NCBI GenBank assembly: GCA_046538105.1
Contig: JBKHJO010000033.1
Location: 1 to 29,192, forward strand
Origin: JAWLEV01 sp046538105
GTDB taxonomy: Bacteria > Chloroflexota > Anaerolineae > UBA1429
Length of the DNA stretch: 29,192 nt
Direction of reading: 5' to 3'
Under the pieces are notes generated by a model. The model had not been told where the DNA came from. It made no database searches and worked only from the letters and a program-made list of their open reading frames with translations. The first letter of the stretch is position 1; each line of letters opens with the position of its first letter. The translations under genes and the position numbers were made by a program. This document shows positions 16,121 through 25,929 of this stretch, piece by piece.

Positions 16121-16484
16121 CTTTGTTGTTTCGCCTCTCCCGCTCCTCGGCTATCTCCTCCAATATCTCATCTATCCTCTCGCCTCGCTGCCAGGAACGA
16201 TCCGCATGAAACTCGATCTCGGGAGTGAAACGCCAGTCCAGTAACTGACTCAGATGTCCTCGAAAGAATCCCTTGGCCTTTTCAAGGGCCGGCATGGCCT
16301 CTTCCAGATCCTCTGGACTGAAATAGCTCGTGACATAGACCCGCGCGATGCGTCGGTCCGGTGTCAGTTGTACGTCCGTGATCGATATCCCTCGCAGTTG
16401 CGGATCGGCCACAGCATTTTGCAGGATGAGGGTGAACTCTTCTTTTATGAAACTGTTTGCTCTTTCCAGGCGATGTTCGTTCAT
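16113..16484 (-). CDS. rbfA: 30S ribosome-binding factor A
   Basis: RbfA is a KH-type protein that binds the 30S subunit during late 16S rRNA maturation and cold adaptation. The 123-residue product starts MNEHRLERANSFIKEEF and contains DPQLRGISITDVQLTPD and ARVYVTSYF, the pattern of the family. The C-terminus is a charged helix (EILEEIAEERERRNNKGE). A GGTGGGAT Shine-Dalgarno touches the ATG, 15 bases after the infB stop. It sits in its usual place between infB and nrnA. Confidence 0.94.
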   Translation of the reverse strand: MNEHRLERANSFIKEEFTLILQNAVADPQLRGISITDVQLTPDRRIARVYVTSYFSPEDLEEAMPALEKAKGFFRGHLSQLLDWRFTPEIEFHADRSWQRGERIDEILEEIAEERERRNNKGE

Positions 16485-16499
16485 ATCCCACCGTCTCTT

Positions 16500-18359
16500 T
16501 TACAGACCTTGCTCGACGCGCTCTATCGTATAAAATTCGAGGATATCTCCCTCTTGAAGATCGTCAAGTCCCTCAAAGCCCACGCCGCATTCCATCCCTG
16601 TGCTCACTTCTCGCACATCGCGCTGGAACCGCTTCAAAGAGCCAACAGGACCGTCGTAGATGACCTCAGAACCGCGCATGACGCGGACATCAGCGTTGCG
16701 CAAGGCCCTGCCCTCTCTGACCTGGGATCCGGCGATCTTGCCCACGCCCGATATATCGAATACCTCTCGCACCACCGCTCTCCCCTGTACGACCTCTTCA
16801 TATTCGGGCTCGAGCATACCCCTCAGGGCCAGTTGCACGTCCTCAATGAGACGGTAGATGACATCGTAGATGCGAATCCTGACACCCTCCGATGCCGCCA
16901 TCTGTCTCGCTGTTGCGTCCACGTCTACGTTGAATCCCAGAATGACTGCTTGTGAAGCGACGGCCAGATTGATATCCGACTCGGTGATACTGCCCACGCC
17001 CTCGTGCACAAATTCCACGCTTAGGCCTTCTTCTTCGATATCCTCGAGCGAGTTCTTGATCGGTGCGATGCTTCCCTGGGCGTCGGCCTTGAGAATGATA
17101 TTCAGGGTGGCCACGTTGCCTGCCTGCGCCTGGGCGTATAACTCTTCCAGGCTGAGGGCGGTGACTGGCCGGCTGCTTCGTTCCTCGCGCTCTGCGGCGC
17201 GTTCCTTCGCTATCACCTTCGCTTCGCTTTGATCCTCTACCACGCGGAAGGTGTCCCCCGCCTCTGGCACGTCGTTCAGGCCCATCACCCTGACGGGCGT
17301 CGAGGGGCCGGCCTCATCGACGTTCTCACCGCGGTAGTCGAACATGGCTCGCACGCGCCCATAGGTTTCTCCGACGAGGAGCGCGTCGCGAATGCGCAGT
17401 GTCCCCTCCTGAACCAACAGGGTGGCGAGGGGACCTCGGAAGCGATCCAGTTCTCCCTCGATCACGATGCCCTCGGGGTCTCGCTGGGGATTCGCTTGCA
17501 GATCTTCCATCTCGGCCACAAGCAAGATCATATCCAAGAGAGTGTCGATCCCCTCTTCCGTCATGGCTGAGGTGGGTACGACGATGGTGTCTCCTCCCCA
17601 ATCCTCCGGGACAAGGTCCACGTCCGCCAATTGTTGCATGACGTACTCGCGATTGGCGCTGGGCAGGTCAATCTTGTTGAGGGCCACGATGATGGACACC
17701 CGGGCGGCCTGCGCATGGTCGATGGCCTCTCGTGTCTGGGGCTGTACGCCATCATCGGCGGCCACGACGAGCACGGCGATGTCCGTGGCGTTGGCTCCTC
17801 GGGCGCGCATGGATGTGAATGCCTCGTGCCCGGGTGTATCCAGAAACGTAATAAGTCTGCCCTCCACCGAGACCTGATACGCGCCTATCTTCTGCGTGAT
17901 GCCGCCGGCTTCCCCCGCCTGGACCTCTGTCCGGCGAATGACATCTAAAAGCGAGGTCTTGCCGTGATCGACATGACCCAGCATGGTGATGACAGGGGGA
18001 CGGGGGCGTACGTATTTCATCTCTTCTTCACTGTAGACGCGCTGACGCGCAGGCGCAGGGGCGACCTCTTCTTCCTGCTCCTCTTCCACCGCCACTGCCG
18101 GTTCGTACGGCTCCGGCTCTGTTACCGTATAGCCCATATCCTCGGCCACGATGGCTGCTGTATCGTGATCGAGTTCCTGGTTGATGTTGGCCATGACGCC
18201 AGCGTTCATCAACTCTTTTATCAAATCGATGGGGCTGCAGCCCATCTCTTCGGCCAAATCGCGCACGGTTATACTGTCGGGTATGTGAATCTCCTGGGAC
18301 GAGGAGGGGCCTTGGGTGGATTCTTCCACCCTCCGAGTTCCGGATTCTACTTTCGCCAT
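16500..18359 (-). CDS. infB: Translation initiation factor IF-2
   Basis: IF-2 is the GTPase that brings fMet-tRNA to the 30S subunit and drives subunit joining. The 619-residue protein has a short IF2_N domain (about 27-75, ITVRDLAEEMGCSPIDLIKELMN) and an acidic linker (about 80-105). The G domain has G1 GHVDHGKT (128-135), G3 DTPGHE (174-179) and G4 NKID (228-231). Domains II, III and IV follow, including the C2 fMet-tRNA-binding domain at the end. The N-terminal region is much shorter than in enterobacteria, where IF-2 is near 890 residues, so this is the compact form. AAGGGGG lies 6 bases before the ATG. A 277-base gap separates it from nusA. Confidence 0.97.
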   Translation of the reverse strand: MAKVESGTRRVEESTQGPSSSQEIHIPDSITVRDLAEEMGCSPIDLIKELMNAGVMANINQELDHDTAAIVAEDMGYTVTEPEPYEPAVAVEEEQEEEVAPAPARQRVYSEEEMKYVRPRPPVITMLGHVDHGKTSLLDVIRRTEVQAGEAGGITQKIGAYQVSVEGRLITFLDTPGHEAFTSMRARGANATDIAVLVVAADDGVQPQTREAIDHAQAARVSIIVALNKIDLPSANREYVMQQLADVDLVPEDWGGDTIVVPTSAMTEEGIDTLLDMILLVAEMEDLQANPQRDPEGIVIEGELDRFRGPLATLLVQEGTLRIRDALLVGETYGRVRAMFDYRGENVDEAGPSTPVRVMGLNDVPEAGDTFRVVEDQSEAKVIAKERAAEREERSSRPVTALSLEELYAQAQAGNVATLNIILKADAQGSIAPIKNSLEDIEEEGLSVEFVHEGVGSITESDINLAVASQAVILGFNVDVDATARQMAASEGVRIRIYDVIYRLIEDVQLALRGMLEPEYEEVVQGRAVVREVFDISGVGKIAGSQVREGRALRNADVRVMRGSEVIYDGPVGSLKRFQRDVREVSTGMECGVGFEGLDDLQEGDILEFYTIERVEQGL

Positions 18360-18636
18360 AATGTCCCCCTTTTTTACTTCAAACGGACAATAGAGAATAA
18401 AATGAAAAATCGAACGATAACGTCAGACGGGAAAGAGAAAAATCTGGAGGGCCAGAATCAAAAACTGGAGAGGAACCGGCAAGGGGGAGGAAAAGGAGAA
18501 CGATGAGTAATCCTTTGATTCATCGATCCATTTCGGTTTTCTCCCCATGGAACCCCGTACAACGCCTATCCATTTCTCTCACCGCATATCGCACTGTGAA
18601 AAATGAGGCATCTTTGGCTCTTTACCGCACAGGCTA
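18360..18636. other. nusA-infB intergenic spacer without ylxR; weak terminator-like hairpin
   Basis: Many bacteria have ylxR and sometimes an L7Ae-like gene here. I checked both strands for the RTCVGCR-type YlxR signature and see none. The minus strand carries only short frames (for example a 10-codon ATG frame just after nusA). A small hairpin, TCTGG-CCCT-CCAGA (18443-18456), is followed on the minus strand by TTTTTCTCTTT. That could be a leaky terminator lowering infB transcription. Confidence 0.55.
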
Positions 18637-20250
<1,614 letters not shown>

Positions 20251-20301
20251 ACCTTCAACAAACCTCCGGATAGCGAACGTTCCCTTTGGAATAACTTCCC
20301 G

Positions 20302-20334
20302 TTTTAATAAGAAAAGTGGGGCCACGCCCACTTT
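20302..20334 (-). promoter_or_regulatory. Terminator-like hairpin in the nusA leader (possible attenuator)
   Basis: On the minus strand, AAAGTGGG pairs perfectly with CCCACTTT (20327-20334 and 20313-20320). The following bases are TCTTATTAAAA. It lies between the nusA promoter and the nusA start, so it could attenuate the whole operon, perhaps by NusA itself. The U-tract is imperfect. Confidence 0.45.
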
Positions 20335-20359
20335 ACCGAGGGAACAGATCTTTGACCAT

Positions 20360-20388
20360 AATATATCATCCCTTAGCAAAAGAAGCAA
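20360..20388 (-). promoter_or_regulatory. sigma70-type promoter of the nusA operon
   Basis: On the minus strand, TTGCTT (20383-20388) and TATATT (20360-20365) are exactly 17 bases apart. The leader to the nusA ATG would be about 100 bases and contains the hairpin at 20313-20334. Confidence 0.65.
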
Positions 20389-20401
20389 ATTCTCATGCCT
20401 T

Positions 20402-20625
20402 TTACGGGTTATCGCGGATTGATGGTTCCTCGCCGCCTATGCCATCTATCTCCTGGCGTATGATCTCCGCAACATTCTGTACGGGGCGCCAGCCCAGGGG
20501 CAAGTAACTGTAAATGCCCGCAACTCGCTGTCGTATCAGCCGACGCCCAGATGGCGAGGCATCTGGGCGTCGGCTGGCGTTTCCCAAATGGTGTCTCCGA
20601 ACATCCTGGATGGGTGTATCTTTTG
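20402..20625 (-). pseudogene. Relic of the 5' end of prolyl-tRNA synthetase (proS)
   Basis: On the minus strand one frame gives RMFGDTIWETPADAQMP, matching the family start (R-LFG-T-RE-PADAE-PSH). After a frame change at a perfect palindrome, a second frame gives LIRQRVAGIYSYLPLGWR and then NVAEIIRQEIDGIGGEE, the next conserved ProRS segment. A stop follows within 8 codons and the remaining roughly 500 codons are absent. The segment normally between them (LLRAGF) is missing. proS lies directly upstream of the nusA operon in many Gram-positive-type genomes, so this relic is where an intact gene would be expected. A functional copy should exist elsewhere, because ProRS is essential. Confidence 0.82.
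20537..20576. repeat. Perfect 17-bp inverted repeat inside the proS relic
   Basis: CAGCCGACGCCCAGATG (20537-20553) and its exact reverse complement (20560-20576) flank a 6-base loop, gcgagg. It coincides with the frameshift point in the relic and lacks a U-tract, so it is more likely a mutation scar than a terminator. Confidence 0.85.
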
Positions 20626-20907
20626 CCCCTTGCTTGACTTGATAGGGGCGATAGGCCGCCGATAGGTGACCCCCATGGTATGCCGGTCGCTTGGGAGTGG
20701 GCAACCGTAGGCGACCAAATCTTGCCCCATAGGCCATACTGTGATACACTTTTAGTGCTACTCTCTTCATCGACTGCTCATAGAGAGAGGGAAGCACATA
20801 TCTTGGCTATGATTGATGTAGCCAGGGGGTATGATGCTGCGCTGTCCATTGCGAGGGTTCTTTATTAGTGAGCATTCGATGTCAGGTTTTTCTCACAAGA
20901 GGTGGGG
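20626..20907. other. Spacer between proS relic and secreted T/P-linker gene
   Basis: No gene is recognisable. On the plus strand, TTGCCC and TACACT are spaced by 17 bases (about 20724-20752) and could drive the downstream secreted-protein gene, but both boxes are weak. A 22-codon frame starting near 20803 behind GAGAGAGGGA resembles nothing I know. Confidence 0.35.
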
Positions 20908-21597
20908 ATGCGTAGACGTACATTCGGGCTTTTATTTATACTTTCCCTATTATTTTTGGGTTTCATCCTGCCCAGCGCTGATGCTCAGGAGCAGACGCAG
21001 GTGGAGATCATCTCTCCCGAGATGAACGACGAACTGCGAGGTTTGGTCCCCATCATAGGCTCTGCCTCTGTTCCCGGCTTTCAGTTTTACAAAGTGGAAT
21101 GGGGCGTGGGGCCAAATCCGGATCAGTGGGCCGTCATCGGCGAATTGCACGATCAGCCGATGATCAATGGGGAACTTGAAGTCTGGGATACCAACGCAGT
21201 TCCCGATGGGGTGTATACTCTTAGATTGCAGGCCGTCAAACAGGATGGCAACTGGGAAGAGTTCTATGTGCGGCAACTTACTGTCGCCAACGATCGTTCT
21301 TCGCCTACCCCCACACCGACAGAGACTCCCACACCGTCGCCGAGGCCCACCGGGGAAGCGGAGGAGGAGCCCGGAGAAGAACCTGAGCCGGAGGCGACGG
21401 CCACACTGCATATCATCGCCCCTACGGAGGCTCTGACCGCCCCCACACCGACGCCCACCCTGAGACGGCCCGGCCAGGATAGGGAACTGCCCGTGGATCC
21501 CGAAAATTGGGGTCAGGCATTCGTGTTTGGTGGGGCGACCATGGGAGCGATCTTTGTTCTGCTGGGTATCGCCTTTGCTCTGCGGCGTTTGCTCTAG
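20908..21597 (+). CDS. Secreted, membrane-tethered protein with Thr/Pro linker
   Basis: The 229-residue protein has a signal peptide (1-26, cleavage probably after ADA) and an extracytoplasmic domain (about 27-127). The domain contains GLVPIIGSASVPGFQFYKVEWG and LEVWDTNAVPDGVYTLRL. This pattern, a PVxGSA strand followed by PDGxYTLRL, occurs in beta-sandwich modules of envelope proteins in Chloroflexota, sometimes attached to penicillin-binding proteins. A Thr/Pro linker (132-148), an acidic stretch (149-162), a second Thr/Pro patch (176-184) and a C-terminal transmembrane helix (about 203-225) follow. It is probably anchored by that helix with the domain outside. ATG 20908 is preferred over a GTG two codons earlier because AGAGGTGGGG abuts it. 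Function unknown. Confidence 0.75.
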   Translation: MRRRTFGLLFILSLLFLGFILPSADAQEQTQVEIISPEMNDELRGLVPIIGSASVPGFQFYKVEWGVGPNPDQWAVIGELHDQPMINGELEVWDTNAVPDGVYTLRLQAVKQDGNWEEFYVRQLTVANDRSSPTPTPTETPTPSPRPTGEAEEEPGEEPEPEATATLHIIAPTEALTAPTPTPTLRRPGQDRELPVDPENWGQAFVFGGATMGAIFVLLGIAFALRRLL

Positions 21598-21632
21598 GCC
21601 GTAAATTGCTTTACAACGAGTGGGACGCGTCG

Positions 21633-21657
21633 GGGGCTAGTCGTATAGATTAGCCCC
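21633..21657 (+). terminator. Weak hairpin between the secreted-protein gene and pth
   Basis: GGGGCTA (21633-21639) pairs with TAGCCCC (21651-21657) around an 11-base loop and is followed by TTCTTGTC. It is a plausible but weak terminator for the upstream gene. Confidence 0.4.
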
Positions 21658-21694
21658 TTCTTGTCGTGTGTGCGGATAGTGATGGGTGAGGTGT

Positions 21695-22324
21695 ATGAAA
21701 AAAAGATGTGAAAATGCTCCGTTGGCTGCTGACTCTCCCTATCTCATCGTGGGGCTGGGGAATCCGGGGCCGGAATACGTCGATAATCGTCATAATATAG
21801 GATTCCAGTGTGTGGACCGTCTGGCCCGCACCTACAACATAAGGCTTGCGAGAAAAAAAAGATGTAATGCCCTTGTGGGAAAAGGGGAGGTGGAGAGACA
21901 TTCCCTCGTTTTGACCAAGCCGCTGACCTTTATGAACAGCAGCGGACAGGCCGTTCAGCGTATCAGCCACTGGTATCGCATACCCCCGGAGCGCATCCTG
22001 GTCATCCACGATGATCTGGATCTGCCCGTGGGCAGGATGCGGCTTCGACCAGGGGGGGGCAGTGGAGGGCACAAGGGTATTCGTTCCATCATCTCTGAAC
22101 TGGGAACAGAGGACTTTGCTCGACTGCGTATAGGTATTGGACGTCCCGAGTGGGGAGAGCCCGCGGATTATGTCTTGAACGATTTTGATCGCCGGCAGCA
22201 AAAGATCATGGACACGATACGCGACTGGGTGGTGGATCTGGTGCCCCTCCTCTTGGAAGAGGGCCTCCAGGAGGCCATGAACGTCTTTAACGGCAAGCAG
22301 GTCCGGATGGCAGGCGGCGAGTGA
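21695..22324 (+). CDS. pth: Peptidyl-tRNA hydrolase
   Basis: Pth frees tRNA from peptidyl-tRNA that drops off the ribosome. The 209-residue protein has the family signature VGLGNPGPEYVDNRHNIGF with the catalytic H33. It continues with TKPLTFMNSSGQAV (N81), HDDLDLPVG (D106) and GGGSGGHKGIRSI. All catalytic residues are intact. A short N-terminal extension of about 14 residues precedes the conserved core. GGTGAGGTGT sits just before the ATG. mfd begins 7 bases after its stop; the pth-mfd pair is a common order in Gram-positive-type bacteria and implies co-transcription. Confidence 0.97.
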   Translation: MKKRCENAPLAADSPYLIVGLGNPGPEYVDNRHNIGFQCVDRLARTYNIRLARKKRCNALVGKGEVERHSLVLTKPLTFMNSSGQAVQRISHWYRIPPERILVIHDDLDLPVGRMRLRPGGGSGGHKGIRSIISELGTEDFARLRIGIGRPEWGEPADYVLNDFDRRQQKIMDTIRDWVVDLVPLLLEEGLQEAMNVFNGKQVRMAGGE

Positions 22325-22331
22325 TGAGAAA

Positions 22332-25300
22332 ATGACTTTGAATCTTGAGGGGATAAGAAATCTCATACGAGACGTTTCCTCCTATCGGGAGGTCAGGGAG
22401 CGTCTCCAGGAGGTCCGTCAGGATGCTTTTGGGGAGGATTTCCCCATCTTTTCTATGGATCTTTTGGAGGCTGCCCGTCCCCCCCTGATCGCCGCGTTGC
22501 AGCAGGATTGGGCGGCGCCGATCCTGGTGGTGGCGGGAAAGCCGGAGCGCGCTCGCCTCATCGTGGATCAGGTGCGCACCTGGTCTGCGCGAGCGGACGC
22601 GGTTTTGCAGTTCCATGCGCCCAGCACCCTGTTCTACGATCGCGCTTCCTGGGATTCGGATACGATACATGCACGCGTGCGCACCCTGTCCACCTTGATG
22701 GAATCAAGGGGAGAAGCGGCGCAGGGGCCCGTCATTGTGTCTTCGATTTGGGCCCTGATGACCAAAAGCACAGCGCCCATGGCCTTTCGACGGGCCATCC
22801 ATACGGTGCGGGTGGGGCAGGTCGTCCCCCTGTATGATCTTTTAGAGCGATTTGTGAATGCCGGATACGAGCCCGCTGTCATGGTGCAGACGCCCGGAAC
22901 CTTTTGCCATCGCGGGGGCATCGTGGACATATTCCCTCCCAACCGCTCTCTCCCACTGCGAATCGAGTTTTTCGGCGATGAGGTCGATTCCATCCGTACC
23001 TTTGATCCGGCTACCCAGCGTTCGGAGGAACAGATAGAAGAAGCGTTTCTGGCGCCGGCCACGGAGGCCTTGCCCGAGTGGGGCGGGGCGGCCGCCTCCT
23101 CCTTGGAGGCCATGGATCTCTCCCATTGCAACGCAGAGACGCGGCAGCGCATGGCGGAAGAGCGGGAAAAGATCATAGGTGGAGAGTACTTTGGCGGTAT
23201 GGAATACTATCTGCCCTATCTCTATCCCCAATCCCCCACCATTCTTGATTTCCTTCCTCAGGATGCTCTCGTGTTGGTGGACGATGTGGTCGCCCTAAAG
23301 AGCGCGGCGAGCGAACTGGAGGAACAGGCGGTCAGGCTGCGGGGGGAGATGATCGAGGATGGTCGCCTGCCCGCTAACTTTCCTGTGCCTTACCTGTCCT
23401 GGGCGGCATTGGAGGATCGCCTGGCTTCGAGATATGCCGCCAGCCTGGGCTATGGACTGCAGGAATCTCCCTGTGATCTCGGCCAAGCCTTTACCTCGCC
23501 GCCTCAATATACCGGTGCGTTACAGAGTGTCCTGGCGGACGTGGCCCGACTTGCGCGGGAGGGACGGCGCGTTGTGACCGTCACGCGACAGGCGGAACGC
23601 ATCTCTGACCTGCTGCGGGAACATGGTATTTTCGCGTCGCCGACGAGCGAGGTAAGCACGCCGACAAAAGAACTCGTTCTCGTCGACGGCATCCTGGCCG
23701 AGGGATGGTGTTTTGAGCCCCAAGACCTCATCCTACTCACCGACGCCGAGATCTTTGGCTGGACGCTTTTAAAGACGCGGCGTACGCCCCGCCGCCAACA
23801 GAGGGCGACCGAGGCCGAGGATCTTTTGGCCCAGTTGGAGCCTGGTGACTATGTGGTGCATATCGATCATGGTATTGGCCACTATCATGGCATGGAACAA
23901 AAGACCATCAATGGCACCACGCGCGAATATCTGGAGATCGAATACGCCGAGGGAGATCGCCTGTACGTTCCCGTGTACCGCGCCGATCGCGTGGCCCGCT
24001 ACCTTGGTGGGGGAAACCGCAAGCCCTATATACACCGCCTTGGGGGCGTCACCTGGTCCAGGGTACGGGCCAAGGCGGAAAAGGCGGTCCGTGAGATGGC
24101 CAGCGAGTTATTGGAACTGTACGCCACGCGGGAGGTGACCACCGGCCATGCCTTCTCCGAGGATACGGTGTGGCAGCACGAACTCGAGATGGCTTTCCCC
24201 TACGAGGAGACCGAGGACCAGTTGCAGGCCCTGAACGAGATCAAGGAGGATATGGAGGCCCCCAAGCCCATGGACCGCCTCATATGCGGCGACGTGGGCT
24301 ATGGCAAGACGGAGGTGGCCCTGCGTGCGGCCTTCAAGGCCGTCATGGGTGGCAAGCAGGTGGCCATGCTGGTGCCCACCACCGTTCTGGCCCAACAGCA
24401 CTTCTATACCTTTCGCCGACGGCTACGCGCTTTTCCTGTGGTGATCGAGATGCTGTCTCGCTTTCGGACCCCCCAGGAACAGGAAAAGATACTCAAAGAC
24501 CTGGCCTCGGGACGGGTGGATATCGTAATCGGTACCCATCGTCTCCTCTCCAGCGATATAGAGTTCAAAGATCTGGGATTGGTGATCATCGATGAGGAGC
24601 AGCGCTTTGGCGTCTCCCACAAGGCTCACCTGCGGCAGATGCGCCGGGAGGTCGACGTGCTGACCCTCACTGCGACTCCCATCCCGCGAACCCTCTATAT
24701 GTCGTTGAGTGGTATACGGGACATGAGCCTCATCGACACGCCGCCGGAGGATCGCCTGGCCATGCGCACCTACGTGGCAGAGTATGACGAGGACATGGTG
24801 CGCAAGGCTATCCTGCGTGAGTTGGATCGCGGAGGCCAGGTCTATTATGTGCACAATCGTGTGCAGGACATCGAGCGTGTGGCGGCCAAACTGGAGCGCC
24901 TGGTGCCCGAGGCTTCTCTGGTGATAGGTCATGGACAGATGCCCGAGGAGGATCTGGCTCAGGCCATGCTTGGCTTTGCCCAGGGGGAACATGACGTTCT
25001 TCTCTGCACCACCATCATCGAGAATGGCCTGGACATGCCCAACGTCAACACCATGATCATCGAGCGGGCCGATAATTTCGGATTGGCCCAACTCTACCAA
25101 CTTCGTGGGCGTATCGGGCGCGGCATAGAGCGCGGGTACGCCTACATGCTCTACAAGCCCCCACTCACCGACGCCGCCAGGCGGCGCCTGCAGGCCATAC
25201 AGGAGGCGTCCGAATTGGGGGCTGGCTTTCAGGTGGCTATGCGCGATCTGGAAATTCGCGGTGCCGGGGAGATCCTCGGGCCCGAGCAGCATGGCCACAT

Positions 25301-25892
25301 CGCCGCCATAGGTTTCGACCTCTATACCCGTCTCCTGCGGCAGGCCATAGAGGAACTACGCGAATTGGGCCAGGTGCCAAAAGAGGCCGTCCGGCGGGCA
25401 CAGCACAGGACGGCGGCCAGAGCCCTCTCCCTCGATGTCGGACCACCCGTCGATCTACCCCTCTCGGCCCATATTCCCGAGGCCTACATAGCCGAGGAGG
25501 AACTCAGGCTGCGCCTTTATCAGAGGCTCGCGCGCATGGAGGCATTGGAGGAGGTGCAGGAGGCGGAGGTGGAACTGCGGGATCGCTTTGGCTCCATACC
25601 GGACCCCGTCCGCGAACTCTTGTACGTTCTTCGCGTGCGCCTTGTGGCAGCCGAGGCGGGCGTGACCTCCATCCAGGGCGATGAGGAAGAGATAACTATC
25701 GTCCTCCCCGTGCCCCTGATGCCCAGTGCGGAGCGGGAACTCCTGTCCCGGTTCCCTGGACTGCGCTACCAGGGAACGCGAATTTGGCTTCCTCGCAGGA
25801 AAGGATGGCGTGCGGCTCTCCTCGACATCCTGCATCGTCTCGAGGAGGCCGAACTCATGTCCCTTTCCCTCGCCGCCAGCGAGGCGGGATGA
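22332..25892 (+). CDS. mfd: Transcription-repair coupling factor Mfd
   Basis: Mfd removes RNA polymerase stalled at DNA lesions and recruits UvrA. The 1186-residue length is normal. The N-terminal UvrB-like module includes PGTFCHRGGIVDIFPP. The RNA-polymerase-interacting domain begins near 500 with LEPGDYVVHIDHGIGHYHGM. The RecG-like translocase has Walker A GDVGYGKT (653-660), DEEQ (754-757), TLTATPIPRTL, and LRGRIGR near the end of the second motor lobe. The C-terminal TRCF domain (about 1010-1110) follows, including RLRLYQRLARMEALEEV. The ATG lies 7 bases after the pth stop, with AGTGATGAG as a modest ribosome site. No frameshift or missing motif is seen. Confidence 0.98.
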   Translation: MTLNLEGIRNLIRDVSSYREVRERLQEVRQDAFGEDFPIFSMDLLEAARPPLIAALQQDWAAPILVVAGKPERARLIVDQVRTWSARADAVLQFHAPSTLFYDRASWDSDTIHARVRTLSTLMESRGEAAQGPVIVSSIWALMTKSTAPMAFRRAIHTVRVGQVVPLYDLLERFVNAGYEPAVMVQTPGTFCHRGGIVDIFPPNRSLPLRIEFFGDEVDSIRTFDPATQRSEEQIEEAFLAPATEALPEWGGAAASSLEAMDLSHCNAETRQRMAEEREKIIGGEYFGGMEYYLPYLYPQSPTILDFLPQDALVLVDDVVALKSAASELEEQAVRLRGEMIEDGRLPANFPVPYLSWAALEDRLASRYAASLGYGLQESPCDLGQAFTSPPQYTGALQSVLADVARLAREGRRVVTVTRQAERISDLLREHGIFASPTSEVSTPTKELVLVDGILAEGWCFEPQDLILLTDAEIFGWTLLKTRRTPRRQQRATEAEDLLAQLEPGDYVVHIDHGIGHYHGMEQKTINGTTREYLEIEYAEGDRLYVPVYRADRVARYLGGGNRKPYIHRLGGVTWSRVRAKAEKAVREMASELLELYATREVTTGHAFSEDTVWQHELEMAFPYEETEDQLQALNEIKEDMEAPKPMDRLICGDVGYGKTEVALRAAFKAVMGGKQVAMLVPTTVLAQQHFYTFRRRLRAFPVVIEMLSRFRTPQEQEKILKDLASGRVDIVIGTHRLLSSDIEFKDLGLVIIDEEQRFGVSHKAHLRQMRREVDVLTLTATPIPRTLYMSLSGIRDMSLIDTPPEDRLAMRTYVAEYDEDMVRKAILRELDRGGQVYYVHNRVQDIERVAAKLERLVPEASLVIGHGQMPEEDLAQAMLGFAQGEHDVLLCTTIIENGLDMPNVNTMIIERADNFGLAQLYQLRGRIGRGIERGYAYMLYKPPLTDAARRRLQAIQEASELGAGFQVAMRDLEIRGAGEILGPEQHGHIAAIGFDLYTRLLRQAIEELRELGQVPKEAVRRAQHRTAARALSLDVGPPVDLPLSAHIPEAYIAEEELRLRLYQRLARMEALEEVQEAEVELRDRFGSIPDPVRELLYVLRVRLVAAEAGVTSIQGDEEEITIVLPVPLMPSAERELLSRFPGLRYQGTRIWLPRRKGWRAALLDILHRLEEAELMSLSLAASEAG

Positions 25893-25929
25893 CGGGGGCG
25901 CGGCTTCTCGGGATAAGACCTTGCGTCTT

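Noticed and set aside
18360..18636. Hidden ylxR gene
   Set aside because: Minus-strand frames after nusA stop within about 20 codons and lack the CxGC signature.
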